Origin: Limnoperna fortunei
Lineage: Eukaryota > Mollusca > Bivalvia > Mytilida > Modiolidae
Reading direction: 5' to 3'
Length of the DNA: 64,000 nucleotides
Assembly (NCBI GenBank): GCA_944474755.1
Contig: OX104111.1
Span: 99,056,805-99,120,804, forward strand
In this document: one piece after another, positions 1-11,765 of the stretch
How the letters are laid out: each line of letters starts with the position of its first letter
Position numbering within the stretch: the stretch's first letter is position 1
Translations under genes and position numbers: made by a program
Notes under the pieces: generated by a model
Told to the model about the DNA's origin: nothing
Database searches by the model: none
Seen by the model: only the letters and a program-made list of their open reading frames with translations

Positions 1-736
1 CATTTCTGCTTCCTGTAATATCAAACAAATATGTTACTTTCCTGTCGATGTTGTGTTCTTTGAAATTTTGTGTTTAAATTGAAGCTTCAGGGACAAGTTT
101 AAAATATACATCTTTAAACCAGAAATCAATACATTGAATTTGATGTGTCCGTTAGGCAATTATTTGTTTCGAATTAAAGACAACAAAAATGTGCAGTTTC
201 TACAATATATCTGGCTATATTACAACCTTTTTAACACTTAATTATATGCTTTACTATTTTTCACCTCAAATTACGATTTTTTGGGGAGTGCCTTACTATT
301 TTTGCCTGAAATGGGTAGGCAAGTCTGTTTAATTCAAATTTAGGTCAAATTTTAGTATGGAAAATTGCCCAATCAAAATGGAAAAACGATGGCATTCCTT
401 TATTGATCTATAAGCTGGACCATACACGTTAAGCAGTTTTCATTTGTCACGCAAAAACCCTCACAATGACACGTTGATGTGTAGTATTAGTGCCTATCGT
501 ATATTATTGTAGGTTAGTAAATGGTGTTTCATGTGATGCCATTTTATGTTGTACATCTATGTATGACTGGTATTATTATTATTTGTTTGTTTTACCTGAG
601 GTGCAACCTGATGTACAATTAGTTGTTTATGGTTGGGTGTCAGTTGGAATTTATTTAAATTATAAAATGTCAAAAGTGTAAAAATCTTGAAAGGTCGCTG
701 GTTCATTATTGTATTGGACTTAAATGTCTGTTGTAG
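1..736. other. intron or upstream sequence, nothing recognised
   Basis: AT-rich sequence with no convincing exon, repeat or RNA gene. It is presumed intron upstream of the first visible exon. The open frame at 490-681 has no coding character. Confidence 0.5.
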
Positions 737-847
737 ATGATGAAACTGGATTCCAGTGGATTTAATACTGCCATGCCAATGCCATGGGATGAACTTCTGA
801 CAAGATATGCACAGTTGTTGCAACAAGAAATTTTACGTACTGATTTG
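737..847 (+). CDS. STK31: STK31-like gene, first exon visible in the window
   Basis: This exon encodes 37 residues, from MMKLDSSGF to QQEILRTDL, in phase 0 at both ends. The acceptor is ...TGTTGTAG and the donor GTAAAT. It opens with two ATG codons, but a clean acceptor sits directly upstream, so I treat it as an internal exon and do not propose it as the start. The end of the segment is amphipathic and leads into the coiled-coil exons that follow. In STK31 (TDRD8) proteins a Tudor domain precedes the coiled coil and kinase-like domain; it would have to lie left of the window, because nothing in bases 1-736 looks like a coding exon. The STK31 call rests on the whole eleven-exon chain rather than on this exon alone. 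Another kinase-like coiled-coil protein is the alternative. Confidence 0.65.
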
Positions 848-1517
848 GTAAATATTTAAAAAACAGTAAAATTGCTTGCATTGTTGATAAAACAGATGGT
901 TTATGTTCATGTACAGATGAAAGATTCATATACAGTTGAATCAGCCTATTTAAAAAGCTTATTTGTCGGGGGATATTATGCTATCAAGCGGCCTTAGCCA
1001 TTAATCGAAAGAGGGGATCTAACTATATCAACAGGAAGTTTAGTTTCTTTAAAAATTAAATAAAGGGCTGATATATAGATGAAAAGCATTTTTTTTGTTA
1101 TTCTTAATTGATTGAATTGTTTACATACACAACATGTATTTTTAAATATATAAATAATGCATGATGTAAAAATTTGCTTTATTTTAAAAAAATGAATTTT
1201 CTTTGATAAAAAAAAAATGCTATTTAACATTTATTTTAACAGATAAATTTAGATCTTTAAAACAACCTGATGATCACAAATTGTGTGCAGATCGATATTA
1301 ATCTAAAACACTTTTTTTTCACAAAGTACCTGCAATGTGTTTTGTTAAAAACCTTTACTTGATGAGAATAAATAATTAAAACTAAATAATTTATATAATT
1401 AAATTAACAGCAAACTTCTTTCGTTTTATGTTTTTGTATGAGTTTTTCATCTGTTTTTTTTTCCTTCCATCTCTGTTGGCTATGTTATAATCCTTATGCA
1501 AAACAATTTTACTTCAG
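848..1517. other. short intron, nothing recognised
   Basis: AT-rich intron between the first two visible exons, with poly-A and poly-T runs only. From 1767 to 2005 the start of the next intron is also plain sequence, with a diverged satellite-like stretch close to the array. Confidence 0.5.
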
Positions 1518-1766
1518 GAACAAACAAGTGATGGATCATTAATTGCAGCTGTAGTTAAAGCCATTTTGAAAGAACTATCCATAGAAATGAATCATATCAA
1601 CCATTATAAAAATTTACAAGCGGAGTTCAAGGACACTAAAGCCAGTATAGAGCCCTGGCTGCAGATGAAACCTAATACAGATGAACTAACAGAGATAAAA
1701 AAGATTATAAGGGGATTAAAGTCTAAACTTCGACACAAGGAAGCTGACAGACAGGACCTAGTAGAG
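1518..1766 (+). CDS. STK31: STK31-like gene, coiled-coil exon
   Basis: The acceptor ACTTCAG and donor GTACAT enclose 83 codons in phase 0, residues 38-120 of the visible protein. The segment is strongly helical and charged. It includes the stretch SIEPWLQMKPNTDELTEIKK followed by GLKSKLRHKEADRQDL, a pattern of basic and acidic residues around spaced leucines typical of a coiled coil. STK31 proteins have such a region between the Tudor and kinase-like parts, so size and place fit. The next exon lies 13.4 kb downstream, across the satellite-filled intron. Base composition is clearly less AT-rich than the flanking intron, which supports coding. Confidence 0.72.
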
Positions 1767-2005
1767 GTACATGGTGCATGATAGTGTCAGTTTATGCCTT
1801 GGTATACATTTATAAAAATGCACACCACTGTCAGAAATGTAAGCTAAAAAATCTGTACCCATATCAGAAATATAGGCTTCATGCAAGATAACGTGTTGAA
1901 ATATTACTAGGGTACACACACTTTTATAAAAAGGAATCTAGAATGGGGTCTTTGAAATGGTTTTATGTCAAGGTATTGTATCGGAGTAGAATGACTTCTT
2001 ACTGA

Positions 2006-2821
2006 AGACTCATACTACAGTGTGCTTGACATCTTACCCAGGACTTGTACTACAGTGTGCTTGACATCTTACCCAGGACTTGTACTACAGTGTGCTTGAC
2101 ATCTTACCCAGGACTTGTACTACAGTGTGCTTGACATCTTACCCAGGACTCGTACTACAGTGTGCTTGACATCTTACCCAGGACTCATACTACAGTGTGC
2201 TTGACATCTTACCTAGGACTTGTACTACAGTGTGCTTGACATCTTACCCAGGACTCATACTACAGTGTGCTTGACATCTTACCCAGGACTTGTACTACAG
2301 GGTGCTTGACATCTTACCCAGGACTCATACTACAGTGTGCTTGACATCTTAACCAGGACTCATACTACAGTGTGCTTGACATCTTACCCAGGACTTGTAT
2401 TACAGTGTGCTTGACATCTTACCAAGGACTCGTACTACAGTGTGCTTGACATCTTACCTAGGACTCATACTACAGTGTGCTTGACATCTTAACCAGGACT
2501 CATACTACAGTGTGCTTGACATCTTACCAGGACTCCTACTACAGTGTGCTTGACATCTTAACCAGGACTCGTACTACAGTGTGCTTGACATCTTACCTAG
2601 GACTCATACTACAGTGTGCTTGACATCGTACCCAGGACTTGTACTGCAGTGTGCTTGACATCTTACCAAGGACTTGTATTACAGTGTGCTTGACATCTTA
2701 ACCACGACTCAAACTACAGTGTGCTTGACATCTTACCCAGGACTCGTACTACAGTGTGCTTGACATCTTACCCAGGACTTCTATTACAGTGTGCTTGACA
2801 TCTTAACCAGGACTCATACTA
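2006..2821. repeat. 35-bp satellite array, left part
   Basis: About 23 head-to-tail copies of a 35-bp unit built around GTGTGCTTGACATCTTACCC followed by AGGACTCATACTACA. Variants differ mainly at GACTCAT versus GACTTGT and in a one-base gap in TTACCC or TTACC. The array is cut at 2821 by a mobile element and resumes at 7100. Confidence 0.95.
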
Positions 2822-5800
2822 CACCCCCTGAAACGTAAAACGTTCCCATTTATGCGTTCGTATTTCGTTTTCCGTTCGTTCGTATATCGTTTTCCGTTCG
2901 TATATCATTTTCCGTTCGTCCGTTCGTTCGTTCGTTCGTTCGTCCGCATGCGCAAAACAAGTAAATAAAAACCCGTTCGTTCGTTCGTCCGCATGCGCAG
3001 TACAGGTAAAAATAAAGGTTCATTCGTTTGTCAGCATTCGCAAAAGAAAATATTTTACACTTTGTTAGTCTAATAGAAAATACTACATTCTGTTATCAAA
3101 TTAAAATAACCTGAACATTAAAATGTCAAATAAATTGTATTTATTTTAAAACTATAAATTCATTAAAACCATGAACATGTTTTAAATTAAATATAAACAT
3201 AAACAATTTGAGAAATACTTTCTTGGTTTATTTTGTTATATGTAAATCTACAATATTTAGGTTGTACAAATAAATATGATTTATTTGAACACTCTCCAAA
3301 TTTTATAAACACATATGAAATTTTTCCATTTTAGTACCTAAAACCTTTTAAAAATGTATGTTTTATCCAAAAGTCTTTGAAAATCCCTACATTGTCTTCA
3401 TTTGTTACAAAAACTGAATAGCTGTTTACACAGCAAACTTAATAAAACTGAATAATCTTGCACAAAATCTTAAAATTGTATATATATAATGTCTCGTGAT
3501 TGATTTAGCATCTCTTAGTTAGGTCAAAGAAGTTAATTATAGTATGCTATGGTTTAATATTGCATCTTGTAAGGTCTCAGGAGTGATTTTATATGTGTAA
3601 TATAGTTTTTAATTGTATTGCTAGGGTCTCAGGAGTGATTTTGTATGTGAAACATTGGTTTTAATTGTATCACAAAGGTCTCAGGAGTGATTTTGCATGT
3701 AAAATATGGTTTTTAGTTGTATTGCTAGGGTCTCAAGAGTGATTTTATATGTGTAATATGGTTTTTAATTGTATCGCAAAGGTCTAAGGAGTGATTTTAT
3801 ATGTGTAATATGGTTTTGAATTGTGGCGCAAAGGTCTCAGGAGTGATTTTATATGTGAAATATGGTTTTTAATTGTATCGCAAAGTTCTCAGGAGTGATT
3901 TTGTATGTGTAATATGGTTTTTATTGTATCGCAAAGGTCTCAGGAGTGATTTTATATGTGAAATATGGTTTTTAATTGTATTGCAAATGTCTCAGGAGTG
4001 ATTTTGCATGTGAAATAAGGTTTTTAATTGTAATGCTTGGGTCTCAGGAGTGATTTTATATATGTAATATGGTTTTTAATTGTATCACAAAGGTCTGAGG
4101 AGTGATTTTATATGTGTAATATTGTTTTTAATTGTATCACAAAGGACTCAGGGGTGATTTTGCATGTGCAATATGGTTTTTAATTGTATTGCTAGGGTCT
4201 TAGGAGTGATTTTATATATGTAATATGGTTTTTAATTGTATCGCAAAGGTCTCAGGAGTGATTTTATATGTGTAATATGGTTTTTAATTGTATCGCAAAG
4301 GTCTCAGGAGTGATTTTATAGGTGTAATATAGTTTTTTATTGTATAGCTAGGGTCTCAGGAGTGATTTTGTATGTGAAATATTGTTTTTAATTGTATTGC
4401 TAGTGTCTCAGGAGTGATTTTGTATGTGAAATGTTGGTTTAAATTGTATCAAAAAGGTCTCAGAAGTGATTTTGCATGTAAGATATGGTTTTTAATTGTA
4501 TTGCTAGGGTCTCAGGAGTGATTTCATATGCGTAATATGGTTTTTAATTGTAGCGCAAAGGTCTAAGGAGTGATTTTATAGGTGTAATATGGTTTTGAAT
4601 TGTGGCACAAAGGTCTCAGGAGTGATTTTATATGTGAAATATGGTTTTTAATTGTATCGCAAAGGTCTCAGGGGTGATTTTATATGAGAAATATAGTTTT
4701 TAATTGTATTGCTAGGGTCTCAGGAGTGATTTTGTATGTGAAATATGGTTTTTAATTGTATTGCTAGGGTCTCAGGACTGATTTTATATGTGTCATACGG
4801 TTTTTAATTGTATTACTAAGGTCTCCGGAGTGATTTTGTATGTGAAATATGGTTTTTAATTGTATTGCTAAGGTCTCCGGAGTGATTTTGTATGTGAAAC
4901 ATTGGTTTTAATTGTATCACAAAGGTCTCAGGAGTGATTTTGCATGTAAAATATGGTTTTTAGTTGTATTGCTAGGGTCTCAAGAGTGATTTTATATGTG
5001 TAATATGGTTTTTAATTGTATCGCAAAGGTCTAAGGAGTGATTTTATATGTGTAATATGGTTTTGAATTGTGGCGCAAAGGTCTCAGGAGTGATTTTATA
5101 TGTGAAATATGGTTTTTAATTGTATCGCAAAGTTCTCAGGAGTGATTTTGTATGTGTAATATGGTTTTTATTGTATCGCAAAGGTCTCAGGAGTGATTTT
5201 ATATGTGAAATATGGTTTTTAATTGTATTGCAAATGTCTCAGGAGTGATTTTGCATGTGAAATAAGGTTTTTAATTGTAATGCTTGGGTCTCAGGAGTGA
5301 TTTTATATATGTAATATGGTTTTTAATTGTATCACAAAGGTCTGAGGAGTGATTTTATATGTGTAATATTGTTTTTAATTGTATCACAAAGGACTCAGGG
5401 GTGATTTTGCATGTGCAATATGGTTTTTAATTGTATTGCTAGGGTCTTAGGAGTGATTTTATATATGTAATATGGTTTTTAATTGTATCGCAAAGGTCTC
5501 AGGAGTGATTTTATATGTGTAATATGGTTTTTAATTGTATCGCAAAGGTCTCAGGAGTGATTTTATAGGTGTAATATAGTTTTTTATTGTATAGCTAGGG
5601 TCTCAGGAGTGATTTTGTATGTGAAATATTGTTTTTAATTGTATTGCTAGTGTCTCAGGAGTGATTTTGTATGTGAAATGTTGGTTTAAATTGTATCAAA
5701 AAGGTCTCAGAAGTGATTTTGCATGTAAGATATGGTTTTTAATTGTATTGCTAGGGTCTCAGGAGTGATTTCATATGCGTAATATGGTTTTTAATTGTAG

Positions 5801-7099
5801 CGCAAAGGTCTAAGGAGTGATTTTATAGGTGTAATATGGTTTTGAATTGTGGCACAAAGGTCTCAGGAGTGATTTTATATGTGAAATATGGTTTTTAATT
5901 GTATCGCAAAGGTCTCAGGGGTGATTTTATATGAGAAATATAGTTTTTAATTGTATTGCTAGGGTCTCAGGAGTGATTTTGTATGTGAAATATGGTTTTT
6001 AATTGTATTGCTAGGGTCTCAGGACTGATTTTATATGTGTCATACGGTTTTTAATTGTATTACTAAGGTCTCCGGAGTGATTTTGTATGTGAAATATGGT
6101 TTTTAATTGTATTGCTAAGGTCTCAGTAGTGAAATTGTATGATTTATATGGTTTTTAACTGCATAGCTAAGGTCTCAGGATTGATTTATTTTTGTATTAT
6201 GGTTTTTTATTTCATTTCTTATGTATCAGGAGTCATTTTATATGTTTAATTTAGTTTTTTTAATTGTATCTCGAAGGTCTCAGTATTTTTTTTATGTTAA
6301 ATATGGTTTTTAATATTCTTGCAAAGGTCTCGGGAGTGATATTACAAATGTGATTTTAAATGTGTTATTTGAACACCACCTTGATGAACATTTTCCAATT
6401 GAGAATTTTTGTAATAAATTACCCCTTAATTTATGAAACTATAAGGTTTAACAATTATATAACGCATAATAAATATACAGTTGGATTAGTACATTTCATT
6501 ATAAAGAGCTTCCTCTGGAATGTGTAATAATTACTGTTAGTAATTAAAATAAAATCGACGATTAAGCTCGTTTCTTTTTACACTGTGATAAAAAATATTT
6601 ATAGGTCCATTATTAAAACATTTCCATGTTTAGCCCAAATCACGAACATGAATATTTAATAAAAATACTCAACCCCACAAATTTTCTCGTAGGCTTTTTC
6701 GTGGGCTTGTTATGTTAATTGTCACGTTTTTTTATGTGTGTATTACCTGTCTGAGCTGTCACAAATCATTTAAATGATGATTTAATGAAAATAAAGTATA
6801 ATTATTTTATTATTTATTCCTTTTCAATTTTTTATTTGTTTACTATAAACCGGCTTGATTCTCAAGATTTTATTTAAAATGATCGAACGTTTCTTGATTT
6901 TTACAAAACACGATATAGGCGTCTCCATTCGTTTTCCCACATACGAACGATTGAAGCGTATAGCTTGTCTCTGATTGGTTAATATTTAAATGGTTCGTCT
7001 GGACGATAAGAGCGTTCGTTCGTTCTTCGTCCGTTCGTATGTCGTTTTTGGTTCGTCCGTTTAACGTTCGTACGGGAACGTTTTACGTTTCAGGGGGTG
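2822..7099. mobile_element. 4.28-kb non-autonomous TA-target transposon
   Basis: The ends are perfect 26-bp inverted repeats (2822-2847 and 7074-7099; outermost CACCCCCTGAAACG). They are flanked by TA at 2820-2821 and 7100-7101. The uninterrupted satellite at 8541-8570 shows the empty site with a single TA, confirming both borders. TA target and the end structure suggest the Tc1/mariner group, though the TIR sequence is not one I recognise. Both subterminal regions carry CGTTCGT-rich direct repeats (2850-3010; 6995-7070). There is no transposase reading frame; the interior is mainly a 52-bp satellite, so movement would need an enzyme from elsewhere. Confidence 0.85.
3490..6355. repeat. 52-bp satellite with duplicated 24-mer higher-order unit
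   Basis: About 55 copies of a ~52-bp unit (core GGTCTCAGGAGTGATTTTAT then ATGTGTAATATGGTTTTTAA). A block of 1247 bp, 24 monomers, is repeated almost without change: 3644-4878 corresponds to 4891-6125. Monomers within a block differ far more from each other than from their partners in the other block, so the block duplication is recent. Confidence 0.93.
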
Positions 7100-10000
7100 T
7101 ACAGTGTGCTTGACATCTTACCCAGGACTCGTACTACAGTGTGCTTGACATCTTACCAGGACTCCTACTACAGTGTGCTTGACATCTTACCAGGACTTGT
7201 ACTACAGTGTGCTTGACATCTTACCACGACTCATACTACAGTGTGCTTGACATCTAACCAGGACTCCTACTACAGTGTGCTTGACATCTTACCCAGGACT
7301 TGTACTACAGTGTGCTTGACATCTTACCCAGGACTTGTACTACATTGTGCTTGACATCTTACCCAGGACTTGTACTACAGTTTGCTTGACATCTTACCTA
7401 GGACTCATACTACAGTGTTCTTGACATCTTACCCAGGACTCGTACTACACTGTGCTGGACATATTGCCTATGACTTGTACTTCAGTGTGCTTGACATCTT
7501 ACCCAGGACTCATACTGCAGTGCTTGACATCTTACCCAGGACTCATACTACAGTGTGCTTGACATCTTACCCAGGACTCATACTATAGTGTGCTTGACAT
7601 CTTACCAGGACTCCTACTACAGTGTGCTTGACATCTTACCTAGGACTCATACTTCAGTGTGCTTGACATCTTACCTAGAACTACTACAGAGTGCTTGACA
7701 TCTTACCTAGGACTCATACTTCAGTGTGCTTGACATCTTACCCAGGACTTGTTCTACAGTGTGCTTGACATTTTACCCAGGACTTGTACTACAGTGTGCT
7801 TGACATCTTACCCAGGACTCATACTACAGTGTGCTTGACATCTTACCTAGGACTCATACTAGTGTGCTTGACATCTTACCTAGGACTCATACTATAGTGT
7901 GCTTGACATCTTACCCAGGACTTGTACTACAGGGTGCTTGACATCTTACCCAGGACTCATACTACAGTGTGCTTGACATCTTACCCAGGACTCATACTAC
8001 AGTGTGCTTGACATCTTACCCAGGACTCATACTACAGTGTGCTTGACATCTTACCCAGGACTCATACTACAGTGTGCTTGACATCTTACCTAGGACTCAT
8101 ACTACAGTGTGCTTGACATCTTACCTAGGACTCATACTATAGTGTGCTTGACATCTTACCCAGGACTTGTACTACAGGGTGCTTGACATCTTACCCAGGA
8201 CTCATACTACAATGTGCTTGACATCTTACCCAGGACTTGTACTACAGGGTGCTTGACATCTTACCCAGGACTTATACTACAGTGTGCTTGACATCTTACC
8301 CAGGACTCATACTACAATGTGCTTGACATCTTACCCAGGACTGATACTACAGTGTGCTTGACATCTTACCCAGGACTTGTACTGCAGTGTGCTTGACATC
8401 TTACCAAGGACTTGTATTACAGTGTGCTTGACATCTTAACCACGACTCAAACTACAGTGTGCTTGACATCTTACCCAGGACTCGTACTACAGTGTGCTTG
8501 ACATCTTACCCAGGACTTCTATTACAGTGTGCTTGACATCTTAACCAGGACTCATACTACAGTGTGCTTGACATCTTACCCAGGACTCGTACTACAGTGT
8601 GCTTGACATCTTACCAGGACTCCTACTACAGTGTGCTTGACATCTTACCAGGACTTGTACTACAGTGTGCTTGACATCTTACCACGACTCATACTACAGT
8701 GTGCTTGACATCTAACCAGGACTCCTACTACAGTGTGCTTGACATCTTACCCAGGACTTGTACTACAGTGTGCTTGACATCTTACCCAGGACTTGTACTA
8801 CATTGTGCTTGACATCTTACCCAGGACTTGTACTACAGTTTGCTTGACATCTTACCTAGGACTCATACTACAGTGTTCTTGACATCTTACCCAGGACTCG
8901 TACTACACTGTGCTGGACATCTTGCCTATGACTTGTACTTCAGTGTGCTTGACATCTTACCCAGGACTCATACTACAGTGCTTGACATCTTACCCAGGAC
9001 TCATACTACAGTGTGCTTGACATCTTACCCAGGACTCATACTATAGTGTGCTTGACATCTTACCAGGACTCCTACTACAGTGTGCTTGACATCTTACCTA
9101 GGACTCATACTTCAGTGTGCTTGACATCTTACCTAGAACTACTACAGAGTGCTTGACATCTTACCTAGGACTCATACTTCAGTGTGCTTGACATCTTACC
9201 TAGAACTACTACAGAGTGCTTGACATCTTACCTAGGACTCATACTTCAGTGTGCTTGACATCTTACCCAGGACTTGTTCTACAGTGTGCTTGACATTTTA
9301 CCCAGGACTTGTACTACAGTGTGCTTGACATCTTACCCAGGACTCATACTACAGTGTGCTTGACATCTTACCTAGGACTCATACTAGTGTGCTTGACATC
9401 TTACCTAGGACTCATACTATAGTGTGCTTGACATCTTACCCAGGACTTGTACTACAAGGTGCTTGACATCTTACCCAGGACTCATACTACAGTGTGCTTG
9501 ACATCTTACCCAGGACTCATACTACAGTGTGCTTGACATCTTACCCAGGACTCATACTACAGTGTGCTTGACATCTTACCCAGGACTCATACTACAGTGT
9601 GCTTGACATCTTACCTAGGACTCATACTACAGTGTGCTTGACATCTTACCTAGGACTCATACTATAGTGTGCTTGACATCTTACCCAGGACTTGTACTAC
9701 AGGGTGCTTGACATCTTACCCAGGACTCATACTACAATGTGCTTGACATCTTACCCAGGACTTGTACTACAGGGTGCTTGACATCTTACCCAGGACTTAT
9801 ACTACAGTGTGCTTGACATCTTACCCAGGACTCATACTACAATGTGCTTGACATCTTACCCAGGACTGATACTACAGTGTGCTTGACATCTTACCCAGGA
9901 CTCATACTACAGTGTGCTTGACATCTTACCCAGGACTCATACTACAGTGTGCTTGACATCTTACCCAGGACTCATACTATAGTGTGCTTGACATCTTACC

Positions 10001-10473
10001 CAGGACTCATACTACAGTGTGCTTGACATCTTACCTAGGACTCATACTATAGTGTGCTTGACATCTTACCCAGGACTCATACTACAGTGTGCTTGACATC
10101 TTACCCAGGACTTGTACTACAGGGTGCTTGACATCTTACCCAGGACTCATACTACAATGTGCTTGACATCTTACCCAGGACTCATACTTCAGTGTGCTTG
10201 ACATCTTACCTAGGACTCATACTATAGTGTGCTTGACATCTTACCCAGGACTCATACTACAGTGTGCTTGACATCTTACCCAGGACTTGTACTACAGTGT
10301 GCTTGACATCTTACCCAGGACTCATACTACAGGGTGCTTGACATCTTACCAGGACTCCTACTACAGTGTGCTTGACATCTTACCCAGGACTCATACTACA
10401 GTGTGCTTGACATCTTACCCAGGACTCGTACTACAGTGTGCTTGACATCTTACCCAGGACTCATACTACAGTG
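7100..10473. repeat. 35-bp satellite array, right part
   Basis: About 95 further copies of the 35-bp unit, continuing the array broken at 2821. The variant pattern starting at 7100 recurs from 8558 (offset 1458 bp, about 42 monomers). The segment left of the insertion (about 2640-2821) recurs at 8378-8557. This means a 1.46-kb block was tandemly duplicated and the transposon entered one copy. A local 69-bp expansion near 9180-9240 raises the offset to about 1527 afterwards. Confidence 0.95.
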
Positions 10474-11765
10474 AGCTATCATTTGACCAAGAGAGCCCAG
10501 AATGGATTTAGAGTTTTTGGTCTTGTTTCATAGTGGACAATGACATCTGACTGACATCTACAGTGTGAAAGCACTATAGAAATACAGAGCAGAATAGTCA
10601 AGATATTATGTCAGAGTGGAATGACATCTTATCAAGGACTCTGTCTGCACTAGCACTTGACCAAGTGAGCTTAGAATTGATTGTAGTCAATGTATTGTGT
10701 TAGAGTAGACATCTTACCCAGGTCTGTGACTGCAGTGTGCTAACATGAGAGCATGATAGCCCAGTATTGATTAGAAACAGGTATTGTATCTATAGAAGAA
10801 TTATGTTTTACCAATGACATCTGTCTGGCATTAAGTGTGACTGACCTTTACTGCAGTGAGCTAGTACTATAGAAATACAGACCAGAATAGCTTGGAGTTG
10901 GATATTGTGTCCAAGTTTAATGACATCTTACCAAGGATACTACTTGCACTTCACCAAGAGAGAACCATAACTTTACCTATGTAATTTTTTAGCTATCTCC
11001 CTTAGTTTATTTTTCTTGTCTGGAAAATAACTTGAAAACTACTAGATGAATAAAGTGATGAGGATGTCTGTCCATCCATCTTTACCTTGTTCTGATACAC
11101 TTTCTCTTATGCTCAATTCCTCCTACACTACTGAATGGAATTGGATGAAACTTACACAGAATCTTTGTCACATAGTGCCATAGTGCATCTGTTATTTAAC
11201 AATTTGATCAGAATGATATTTGGGGTTTCCCATAGAAAAACATGGACTTTGTCATTGACATAAGGGAAGTGGGTGGGGGTATCAATAATTCAGCATCGTT
11301 CACAGTTTGTCCAGTTTTAAACTTGGTACATAGGTATATGAGTAGCTGCACAAGAACCATTACACTACCAACATTTATTTACTTTTTCCAATAGTTTCTT
11401 TTCCGTCTTGGTCACCAATGTATTGCCCACCCCTAAAGAATACAGTAAATTTGGAAATAATAGCAAACATTTATTATTGTGATTTGGGACCCCTCTAAAA
11501 TGTGAGTTTTTATTTTGGAGATATTTTTTAGATAGTCTGAGGTAGCAAAACAATAATATTCATAAGATTTCATTATGAAGACCTATTACTCAGCATATAT
11601 CAGGTTTTCATAAAATATCAATAGAATTCATGTTTGCATTTTGTTTTTTCTGTGTTTGGGGATCTTGAAATATTATTACATTTGTTGTCACATTGTCTCG
11701 GTGCTGTTGGACACATGAAGTAATTTGTTTAGAATTAAGTTGGCTTGGGCAATTATGACAATTTT
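10474..11765. repeat. decayed satellite border and dispersed repeat
   Basis: From 10474 to about 10960 the sequence keeps fragments of the satellite (ATGACATCTTACC, CTACAGTGTG) in longer, diverged spacings, apparently old array edge. From 11051 to 11345 lies a dispersed repeat that matches 19690-19990 by eye (shared: ATGAAACTTACA, TTTAACAttTTGATCA, ATGATATTTGGGRTTT). No gene is seen; the minus-strand frame at 11365-11553 has no support. Confidence 0.6.

Noticed and set aside
7370..9046. Open frames of 72 codons in the satellite (7370-7588, 8828-9046)
   Set aside because: They only read the 35-bp repeat, and the two are copies from the block duplication.
2006..10473. Regular 35-bp repeats that could suggest a CRISPR array
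   Set aside because: The units are directly adjacent with no unique spacers, there are no cas genes, and the setting is an intron of an animal gene.
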